DNA of 11,982 bases from contig WELB01000002.1 of the NCBI GenBank assembly GCA_009602725.1, positions 1,813,959-1,825,940 of the forward strand, written 5' to 3'. This stretch comes from Spirogloea muscicola. Taxonomy: Eukaryota > Streptophyta > Zygnematophyceae > Spirogloeales > Spirogloeaceae. The translations under genes and the position numbers were made by a program. Positions within the stretch are counted from its first letter, which is position 1; every line of letters begins with the position of its first letter. The notes beneath the pieces are model-generated. The model was not told where the DNA came from. It was given only the letters and a program-made list of their open reading frames with translations, and searched no databases. Below, piece by piece: positions 1 to 11,982 of this stretch.

Positions 1-29
1 ATTAACTGGTGGCTGGGAGAGGCCAGCCC

Positions 30-767
30 AAAGAAGAAGTGGCTCTCCCAATGGGGGCAAGGGCTGTGAGAAGCCAGCCCGAAAAAGAATTGACAAGGTT
101 CGAAGGGGCCAGACTACGGGCTAAGCAGCGACTGCGGGGCCTGAAGAGGCTATGGCAGAACGGGGGAGGATGGACCACTCAGTAGTTACGAGTGAGGAGC
201 CTCACATCCGACAGACTAGCTGCCGGAAAACTATCCCCCTGACGAAAGCCGGAGGCTGCAGCGAGCACGGCCAGCACGCAGATGCAAGGCGTGGGCCATG
301 GACCGCTGGAGGGAGACGGACAAGCGCATACGATACACCTGAGCCCACGAGCCAGCGGCGTTGAAGTCAGCCGGCTCACCGCGCCTGCGGGACACAGCGC
401 GCCGTGCAAGCCTGGCCAACAGATCGAGCCAGTGGGATCCGAGAGCCCCGTGCACGTCCACGGCCAGGGGGACGAACTCATATGCAGCCGGGTGGTCGGC
501 CTATTTGGCCGCCTTGCTGCGAGCGGCCTTCGCCGCAGCGTGGCCAGCCCGCGAGGCAGAAAGCCCCGGGTTGGAGCGGTCGAACACATCCGTGGTGACC
601 ACATCGGCAATGATGCGCCCCCCGCCGCCCGTCATGGACGCCACCAGGTCGACGTGGCGCGTGTGGAGTCCGTCGGCCATCTGGAGGATGGGCATGACAG
701 ACGTATTCTCCATCGCAACTGTGTATCCGGCCTCCTGGAAGATGCCGAAAGGAATGGACAAGGTCTG
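30..767 (-). mobile_element. Copy A: decayed 3' end of retroelement, endonuclease-like region with one stop
   Basis: One minus-strand frame runs from about 767 to 231, broken only by TAG at 503-501. It contains IFQEAGY, LHTRHVDLVA, ADVVTTDVFD, AAKAARSKAAK-stop-ADHPA, YEFVPLAVDVHGALG and RLSVSLQRSMAHALHLRAGRA. This order (xDLVA, ADVxxTD, KAAKYAD, FVPLAVxxxGALG) resembles the PD-(D/E)XK-type endonuclease region closing the ORF of some non-LTR retrotransposons; the family call is from memory. Below 231 the tail carries GGCCCCTTCGAA and the GGGCTG...CAGCCC hairpin at 61-80. The upstream neighbour on the same strand is copy B, joined at CACTTCTTC. There is no reverse transcriptase here. Confidence 0.6.
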
Positions 768-1502
768 AAGAAGTGGCACTCCCAGTGGGGGCAAGGGCTG
801 TGAAAAGCCAGCCCGAAAAGAATTGACAAAGGTTCGAAGGGGCCAAATGACGGAGGGGCCTAGAAAGCGCTAAGCAGCTGCGAAGGGGCCTGAAGATGCT
901 ATGTCAGAACGGGGGAACAGGATGGACCACTCAGTTTACGAGTGAGGAGCCTCAAAACCGACAGACTAGCTGCCGGAAACCTGTCCCCCTGACGAAAGCC
1001 GGAGGTCGCAGCGAGAGCACGGCCAGCACGCAGATGCAAGGCGTGGGCCATGGACCGCTGAAGGGAGACTGACAATCGCATACGATATACCTGGGCCCAC
1101 GAGCCAGCGGCGTTGAAGTCAGCCGGCTCACCGCGCCTGCGGGACACAGAGCTCCGCGCAAGCCTGGCCAGCAGGTCGAGCCACTGGGATCCGAGAGCCC
1201 CGTGCACGTCCACGGCCAGGGGGACGAACTCATCTGCAGCCGGGTGGTCGGCCTATTTGGCCGCCTTGCTGCGAGCGGCCTTCGCCGCAGCGTGGCCAGC
1301 CCGCGAGGCAGAGAGCCCCGGGTGGGAGCGGTCGACCACATCAGTGGTGACCACATCAGCAAGGATGCGTGCGCCACCGCCCGGCGTGGACGCCACCAGG
1401 TCGACGCGGCGCGTGTGAAGTCCGTCGGCCCTCTGGAGGATTGGCATGGCAGACGTATTCTCCATCGCAACCGTGTATCCGGCCTCCTGGAAGATACCTG
1501 CT
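768..1502 (-). mobile_element. Copy B: tandem duplicate of copy A
   Basis: It is closely similar to copy A along its whole ~735-bp length, in the same orientation, head to tail. The frame 1502-960 reads IFQEAGY, RRVDLVAST, ADVVTTDVVD, KAAK-stop-ADHPAADEFVPLAVDVHGALG, RLSVSLQRSMAHALHLRAGRA. It carries TAG at 1255-1253, exactly the stop found in copy A. The tail hairpin is at 795-814. It differs from A by scattered substitutions and small indels. A and B therefore come from a local duplication of an already broken copy, or from a damaged source. Confidence 0.6.
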
Positions 1503-2404
1503 GACCCTAACTCCAACCCACATCTTATCCGGAAGAGAGAAGGCGCGCGGTGCATATGGAATTGAAAGGGAGGCCAATTCTAGCCTTACAAATGTCTTGT
1601 TGACTGGGTAATGAGCTGGCTAAGGGGGACACTAATCCGGAAACGTTGATCTCCACACATGACATCCCAGAGAGAAAGGCGCGCGGTGCGCATGGAAATG
1701 AAAGGTCCAACTCGAGCCTTCCAAAAGTCCTGGTAACGGGGCAATGAGCTGGCTAAGGGGGACACTAGCATCCTCAAGTGCGCACATACAAATGTGACAA
1801 GCTAAGCTGAGGAGCCAGAGCACCACCCTGAAGCCGTTAGCCTGGCCTGATGCGCGCCCAGCACGCTGGTGTGTCGCGAGTGCCTGGGAGCGCTGCAGAG
1901 TCAAAGGTGGCCGCAACCTATAGCAAGCAATGAATGCTTGCGGGATGCAGGAATGCCCCAAGCTACCCGCTCGACTACGTCAGCGGGCATTGACAAATTG
2001 TGCCAGGCGATGAAGGAGAGAAGACCACTTCGATCCGTAGCCGCCATAGATGTCCATGGCGCATGGGAAGAAGTGGTCGCCCTGGGGTGGTCCTTACGAT
2101 GACTCATGTTCTTCTCTGCATGATGCGTCGCCCAACCTGGCGTGTTTGCCCCTGGTTGGAATGCGTCGATGGTTGGAAGGCGTCGATAAGATCGATGATG
2201 AGGAGGAGACGAGGCCCACCGCCTCCGGTGGGTGGCAACCACATCCAGACGCCTGACGTAAGGTCTGCCGCGCTTCTGGAGTACCGCCATAATGCCCGGC
2301 ACCTCCATGGCCGGATGGTAACCTGCCTTCGCCACAAAGCCATACATAGCGTCTCTTAGAAGGTTGTGGGATGCAAAGTAGGAGAGAGTAGCAGAGTGTA
2401 GCAA
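1503..2404 (-). mobile_element. Copy C: divergent frameshifted copy with different tail
   Basis: The minus strand reads HNLLRDAMYGFVAKAGYHPA, RPYVRRLDVVAT, then after a frameshift near 2225 GGGGPRLLLIIDLIDAFQ. After another shift it reads FFPCAMDIYGGYGSKW and LLHRLAQFVNAR, then YRLRPPLTLQRSQALATHQRAGRA. These are the same blocks in the same order as copies A and B but only loosely similar, so this is an older or different subfamily. It is closest to copy G on the other side of the cluster, which shares RPYxRRLDVxAT, DIYG and QRSQALA. Multiple frameshifts and stops rule out function. Its tail holds a 135-bp duplication. Confidence 0.5.
1507..1770 (-). repeat. Two ~135-bp direct repeats in tail of copy C
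   Basis: GAGAGAAGGCGCGCGGTGC at 1535 recurs as GAGAGAAAGGCGCGCGGTGC at 1670. ATGAGCTGGCTAAGGGGGAC at ~1610 recurs at ~1745, a period of 135 bp. Between them the units differ by many substitutions. A single related unit (GCGCGCCTTCCTTTCCCC in the opposite orientation) lies at about 4545-4575 in the tail of copy G, showing the unit belongs to this subfamily's 3' region. Confidence 0.7.
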
Positions 2405-2640
2405 ATCTTCAAAGTGGGGCGAGGGCTAAGACAAGCCAGCCCACAACAGACTGAACAATGTCCTAAAGGAGCCGGACATTGGGAGACCAGTAAGTTTGCC
2501 TGCTCAGTAACCCCTAGTCAGCTGCCAAAGTCCCACTCCCTTAATGTCAAGCCTAAGTCTGAACGAACACAATATAGAAGAATAGCTTCTTCTATTTACA
2601 AACATGATCTGCCTTACTCAGAAGCCGCTTCCTTATGATA
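2405..2640 (-). mobile_element. Isolated element tail, minus orientation
   Basis: It carries the tail hairpin (GGGCTAAGACAAGCCAGCCC at 2423-2442), then an AACAATGTCCTAAAGGAGCC block and TTTGCCTGCTCAGTAACCCC, matching blocks after the other minus-orientation hairpins (for example near 3690). It ends directly before the head of copy C, so it looks like the remains of a further unit in the left-reading array. Beyond it, 2560-2640 is AT-richer and unrecognised. Confidence 0.45.
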
Positions 2641-2654
2641 AATTCCTTCCTTTT

Positions 2655-2917
2655 CCCAAGCGGTGCTTGGCCCACACCTTGCAGCTGCGAGCTCGCCGTG
2701 CTCTATCTGCCGCCTCTGGCTTTCGCAAGGTGACTGCTTTCCGGCGGCTTGTCGTCTGAGTTGCGGCTGCTTACTAGCGATCGCTGAGTTACCATCGTTC
2801 GTGGACCTTGCTTTGTTGTGTGTTTCAGCGCTTTCTGGCCCCTTCGAGCGCTGTCCATCATTTAGGGCTGGCTACACACAGCCCTGCCCCCTTTGGATGA
2901 GCTTACCACTTCTGGAG
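2655..2917 (+). mobile_element. Fragment D: 3' end of the element, plus orientation
   Basis: The plus strand 2685-2755 matches the end of copies A and B (CCTCTGGCTTTCGCAAGGTGAC, TTTCCGGCGGCTTGTC). It is followed by CTGGCCCCTTCGAGCGCTGTC and the hairpin GGGCTGGCTACACACAGCCC at 2865-2884, then CCACTTCTGG at the junction. Only the last ~20 codons and the tail remain. This is the first copy read rightward; copies to the left read the other way. Confidence 0.5.
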
Positions 2918-3427
2918 GATTGCACAGTGTGCCACCAAGGCGGTTCATAGGTAGACCTGCGCCGCTCGGGTCAAGGAACGAAAATACGCCGACCACCCGC
3001 GGGACGATGAGATTCTTCCCGCTCGCCATGACACACGGGGCGTTGGGCGCTCGGTGGCTCGAGCTGCTCAACCAGCTCTCACGACACGCCATCGCCCGCC
3101 GCTTCCATGGGGAGCCGGTTTACTTTCATGCAGCCGGGTCGCTAGCGCAGAGTGTATCGCATGCGCTTGGCCGTCTCGCTGCAGAGGTCCATGGCCCGCG
3201 CTGCACCTGCGTGGGTTGTGCCCTTGCTGGCTTGGGGACCCGTTACCAGGAGCCCACTTTCTCTGACGTCCGGCTACTTGGCCTGGGTTACGAAGTCCTT
3301 TTTAGCTGCTTGATTCCATATGTGCTAGCTTTAGCCCTTCCCCTGGCCCCTTCGCATTTTGTCCAGCATTCGTTTTCTGGGCTGGCCTTTCTCAGCCCCT
3401 ATTCTCTATGGGCGCGCACTTCTTCTC
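2918..3427 (+). mobile_element. Fragment E: C-terminal half plus tail, plus orientation
   Basis: It reads KYADHP at 2982-2999, then after a 1-base insertion FFPLAMTHGALGARWLELLNQLSRHAIARR, followed by FHAAGSLAQ and a frameshifted ALHLRGLCPCWLG end. The tail has CTGGCCCCTTCG and the hairpin at 3379-3398, and ends GCACTTCTTC as in copies A and B. The KYADHP codon here is TAC (2985-2987), where A and B have TAG. A long open frame exists (from 2893 to 3588), but it is a composite of two units and tail sequence, not a gene. Confidence 0.5.
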
Positions 3428-3495
3428 TACTGATAGGCGCGTTTGTTGCTGTTGTTTACGAGGCTGGGTGTTATCCGGCTGCAGAGATAGCAGCT
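3428..3495 (+). mobile_element. Fragment F: head of a further truncated copy
   Basis: Immediately after the tail of fragment E, the plus strand reads RAFVAVVYEAGCYPAAEI, matching GFVAKAGYHPAMEV of copy C and IFQEAGYTVAMEN of copies A and B. It breaks off at ~3495 into minus-orientation tail sequence. The junction spacing equals that between copies B and A, so this is the beginning of the next head-to-tail unit. Confidence 0.45.
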
Positions 3496-3890
3496 AATCC
3501 AAAGGGGGCTGGAAAAGCCAGCCCACACAATGTCAAGGCAGTGGCTGCGAAAGGCCAGCCCAACCGAGAAACAGCTCTTCCAACGTAAGGCAATGGCTAT
3601 GACAGGCCAGACCAACAGGATGTACAAGAATGAACAAGATCTTTAGAAGCCGAGAAAATGTGGAGATCACAAAGGGTGTTTTGCTCAGTAACACCTAGTC
3701 ACCAGCCGCAAAGAGGAGAAAGTAGCAGCAGGAAAAGGTAAGTGGATTCCTAAGTAGTGTGAGGGCTCTGGAAGGCCAGCCCAGACAACAACACAAGGTC
3801 CAAAGGGCCGAAACGCGCTAAAAGCACACAGCTATGCAAGTGGCCACATCGTATAGGAGCTCATTAGCCCGTAGTCAGCAGCCGCAAGTC
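3496..3890 (-). mobile_element. Cluster of minus-orientation tail fragments
   Basis: Several versions of the tail motif lie close together: GGGCTGGAAAAGCCAGCCC at 3506-3524, TGGCTGCGAAAGGCCAGCCC near 3542-3561, TGGCTATGACAGGCCAGACC near 3594-3613 and GGGCTCTGGAAGGCCAGCCC at 3763-3782. They are followed by AAAGGGCCGAAA, GCTCAGTAACACC and GTAGTCAGCAGCCGC blocks. There is no coding block. This looks like nested or recombined 3' ends between fragment F and copy G. Confidence 0.4.
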
Positions 3891-4655
3891 GGAGAACACA
3901 ATTATGGAGGTGTCGGGCATCATGCCCGTGATCCAGATATGCGCAGGCCATACATTAGGCGTCTGGATGTGCTTGCCACCCCCGGGAGCGGCATGCCTCG
4001 CCTCCTCCTCGACGCCGTCGTTTTGACGCTTTGCAGTCGGGGGCCACGCGCGCCGACTGCAACTGGCTGGCCAACAAACCATGCGGTCAGAAAGGAGCGG
4101 GACTACAAGGACCAACGCCCTGGGAAACAACGTGCTCTATAGACATCTATGGCCGCTACAAAATCAAGTTATGCTCCCTCCTCCATCGCTGACCCAGCTG
4201 CTAGACGCACACCGTCGTTGTCGGGCCGGTAGCTTGGTGCATACCGGTGTCCCACAAGCATTAGTTGCTTGTCACAAAATGAGGCTCTCGCTTTATTTGC
4301 AGCGTTCCCAGGCTCTAGCCTTCCATCCGCCGTGCTGGGCGCGCACTTAGCCAGGCTACTGGCTTGCCTGCTGGTGCTCCGGCGCCCCAGATAAGTCTAT
4401 CAGATATGTATGTGCAAACTCGTGGAGGTACTAAACGTTCCCCTTCAACTGTGTATTCGCTCTGGTACCTTGGCCCCTATTTCATTTTCCTTTGATCGTC
4501 TTACATTAGTGTACTGGCTTGGTGTGGCCTCCCTTCAACTTCATGTGCACTGCGCGCCTTCCTTTCCCCCCTCCTCATCCTTCTGCCATTCTTCCATGTG
4601 CTTGAGAGGTCGCAAGCGCCACTGAAAGGAGGGCTGGCTTGGTCTGGCCAGCCCG
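3891..4655 (+). mobile_element. Copy G: frameshifted copy related to copy C, plus orientation
   Basis: The plus strand reads MEVSGIMPVIQ from 3904, then in another frame RPYIRRLDVLATPGSGMPRLLLDAVV, DYKDQ, then DIYGRYKIKLCSLLHR, RAGSLVHTGVPQALVACHK and MRLSLYLQRSQALA. Blocks match copy C and, more distantly, copies A and B. At least two frameshifts are present. The tail 4390-4600 resembles the tail of copy C (TATGTGC...GGTACTAAACGTTCCCCTT; GCGCGCCTTCCTTTCCCC) and ends with the hairpin at 4631-4654. The 100 bases after it hold nothing recognisable. Confidence 0.5.
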
Positions 4656-4755
4656 GAGGATCGTAGAATGGTACTGCAATAGCTATCTGACTGAGCAACT
4701 ACTTGTTGAGGTACTCCTAGATACTTCTCACGCCGGTACCTTGATAATCTGAATA

Positions 4756-5154
4756 AGGGCCAATTGACGCCGGGACGGACGGACGAACGCCTGGCGTCCG
4801 CCCTGTCAGGGGGGTGGACGCGGCCACGGAGGCCGAGGCTGCCTGCACGTGCGGGACGGGGGTGGAGGTTGGGGGGGAGGAGGGCCCAGTTCCGTCCGCC
4901 CTCGTGGCAAACGGTGGATCCGTTTCTCCCGCAGCGGAGGTTAAAGGCGTCCTAGTCAGCACCAAATGTGGCAAACGGCGCCTTCTCCTCCATAATGGGA
5001 AAAAATTGCGTCCTAGTCAGCGGCCGATGTGGCGCCTCCGTGGCGCGCGTCCCCCGTCCGGGCGCGCAAGGTTGTGAAGCCGGGCGTTCCAAACACGGCG
5101 CGATACGTAACCCCTCCGTCCGTCCGTCCGTCCGTCCCAGCGTGAATTGGCCCT
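4756..5154. mobile_element. MITE-like element with ~30-bp terminal inverted repeats
   Basis: The left end AGGGCCAATTGACGC followed by CGGGACGGACGGAC mirrors the right end, whose reverse complement reads AGGGCCAATTCACGC then TGGGACGGACGGAC (about 28 of 30 match). The 399-bp interior has no credible ORF; it carries two copies of GCGTCCTAGTCAGC (near 4948 and 5009), each followed by a TGTGGC motif. If the ends are GGGCC...GGCCC, the flanks are TAA and TAG, one base from a 3-bp duplication. Known PIF/Harbinger-type MITEs start GGG/GGC and duplicate TAA or TTA, so that family is the best guess. The autonomous partner is not in this window. Confidence 0.7.
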
Positions 5155-5480
5155 AGGCTGCAGCCATGCTTGCCAAACAGAACTGCTGCATGTTCCGCCA
5201 GAGTGCACCTCTGCCTCACACAAGTGCCACAATATTCACCCTCTCCACCCCTGCGGAGCAGACCCATACTGGATCCAAAACCCCCCGGACTGTGACTAGA
5301 TACGCCAGCCCCTTGAGAAGCTCTTAAGGAGGGGCCTTCGACTTTCAAAAGGTTGGTCGCAGTGTACACAGAGGCTGCACAGCCTCCATCAGCTCTAGTC
5401 ATGAGGTCCTCTCTTCATGTACATGTACACCAGGGCTGTTCTTTACCAATGGTCCTTCCCTTACAATTTGGGCCTCTGGT
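5155..5480. other. Intergenic stretch, nothing recognised
   Basis: This is mixed-composition DNA between the MITE-like element and the open frame. It contains the self-complementary word TGTACATGTACA near 5418-5429. No ORF, RNA gene or homology to the repeats on the left was seen. Confidence 0.5.
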
Positions 5481-6149
5481 TTGGGAAAATCACAAGCAGT
5501 ATGCATCAATACGTGTTTTAGGCTGACTAGTCCGAAGATAGTCTGTCCTGATCCTTGCAAGCCTGATACTGGTAGCTCTGAGCTCCGAGGACAGTCCATC
5601 CGAGGTGGACTCCATGTGCTTGCTTCTGTACTGGCAACTCAGGCCCTACGTCACTCGCTAAACGCTGGTGTCAAGATAGCAGCCTGCCGACATGCATTTC
5701 ATCGACTCTCTTCTAATTACGAGTCAGTGACATACACGGCACCAGCTGGGCCTCCTGGCTGCCAGTCAAGCCAAGTGGCACATCCAGTGCCACTGGGCTT
5801 CCAAGGTGCCCAGCCCACTGGCACCTATAGATGTTATGGCAGTTTCCTTGGTCGCTTATTTTTGCCACTGAAGTGCTTGCCCTACTGCTTGTTTGGTCGC
5901 CAAGCTATCCACTTCATGGCTGTTAGAAGTACGGTTACTGAAAGTACTGGTGTAACAGAGAAGGTATCTGCTAGACGGCCTCTCATCTGCCATGCTTATG
6001 ACTCTCTAGACTGCCCTTCTGCCCTGGCCCCTCGATGCCAAGAGTCATTCGTGGACCATCATTCTTGCAGGGATGGAGCCTTAGCAATGGAGATTTACAG
6101 GACGGGGAGTGGTTGTGGGGGCCAGCGGGAAGCTCTCAAAGATCACTAA
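5481..6149 (+). other. Unexplained open frame, no ATG near its start
   Basis: The frame stays open for 222 codons, starting from a TTG; the first ATG in frame is about 140 codons in (HFMAVRS). Composition is near 50% GC without the G/C-rich third positions of the oxidase gene. The translation is rich in Cys, His and Ser, with no motif, signal peptide or membrane segment I recognise. It could be a chance frame, a remnant of an old mobile element or an unannotated exon. The complementary strand of its end may be the 3' UTR of the neighbouring gene. I see no promoter or splice context that argues for expression. Confidence 0.2.
6095..6099 (-). terminator. Possible poly-A signal TGTAA of the oxidase-like gene
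   Basis: This is the first minus-strand TGTAA found downstream of the stop at 6574, implying a 3' UTR of about 480 nt. The motif is short and could occur by chance. The intervening 6100-6573 holds inverted repeats, including GGACGT-N6-ACGTCC at about 6460-6477, and no coding signal. Confidence 0.25.
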
Positions 6150-6573
6150 AAGTGACGCGTATTTGAGCCTCAGAGCACAGTGTGTGCAGCGAAATCTAGC
6201 TTTTCATAGGGTTCGCAGAGTGTTACCCAGGCAATGTTGTAGGAATTGTTGGTGTCATATAGAGGTAGTCGTGCAAAGCGACATCAACATCATTAGCCAG
6301 GCTTGTATTATGCCAAAGCAGGTAAGAACGCCTAGTCTGCTCAATGATATCTCTATTTATTGCTAAAGTACAGCCCAACTAAAAAGAATGGTAAGGTAGC
6401 GCGTCCTGCGTCCACTTGCTAATTTGCAATTGACGCACTCAGGACGACTGTGGGCATGAGGACGTCACATCACGTCCACGAGCCTGTGTACCTCACGAGG
6501 AGACAGCAATACTGCTATCATAGATGAGTACTCACTAGTGCTACACAGGCTAGCCAAGGATCGGCTGGCCACC

Positions 6574-11982
<5,409 letters not shown>

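Noticed and set aside
30-1502. CRISPR-like or tRNA-containing repeat array
   Set aside because: The repeat is a ~740-bp coding unit, not short spaced repeats, and no tRNA cloverleaf or conserved A/B boxes were seen.
2893-3588. 231-codon plus-strand open frame as a host gene
   Set aside because: It runs across part of fragment E, its tail hairpin and the head of fragment F. Only the middle matches the element's protein, and the rest is tail sequence read by chance.
6060-6150. EWLWGPAGSS read as a P-loop of a Rep or helicase
   Set aside because: The Gly-Lys-Ser/Thr core of a Walker A motif is absent and no companion motifs flank it.

Overview
This is nuclear DNA from a eukaryote, most likely a chlorophycean (volvocine or chlamydomonad) green alga. 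The reasons are a long minus-strand gene with nine GT-AG introns and G/C-rich codon third positions, and SPPPP/HPPPP-type hydroxyproline-rich linkers like those of volvocine extracellular-matrix proteins. Those linkers separate glyoxal/galactose-oxidase-like domains, a family typical of that matrix. I cannot fix the genus.

Layout: (1) 1-4655 is a graveyard of decayed copies of one mobile element, probably the 3' end of a non-LTR retrotransposon whose ORF ends in a PD-(D/E)XK-like endonuclease region. Copies A (30-767), B (768-1502) and C (1503-2404) read leftward, head to tail; D, E, F and G (2655-4655) read mainly rightward. Tails share a GGGCTG...CAGCCC hairpin. None is intact. (2) 4756-5154 is a short element with ~30-bp terminal inverted repeats (MITE-like). 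(3) 5155-6573 holds no recognisable gene; it has one long open frame without a nearby ATG (5481-6149) and probably the 3' UTR of the next gene. (4) 6574-11859, minus strand, is one multi-exon gene running off the right side of the window.

The gene is the main content. Conceptual splicing keeps one frame through ten exons and gives 1179 residues plus a stop: a 17-residue Pro-rich repeat x4, a complete copper-radical-oxidase-like domain (D1), a ~70-residue Pro-rich linker, a second complete domain (D2), and a short Pro-rich tail. The start codon and signal peptide lie outside the window. D1 and D2 share three intron positions and phases, so they arose by internal duplication. By alignment from family knowledge, each domain has lost a different subset of the copper/radical active-site residues, so neither looks like a normal oxidase.

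The right edge is a run of 123 T that replaces the expected next 51-bp repeat. It is either an assembly/sequencing artefact or the poly-A end of an inserted retroelement; it should not be read as coding.
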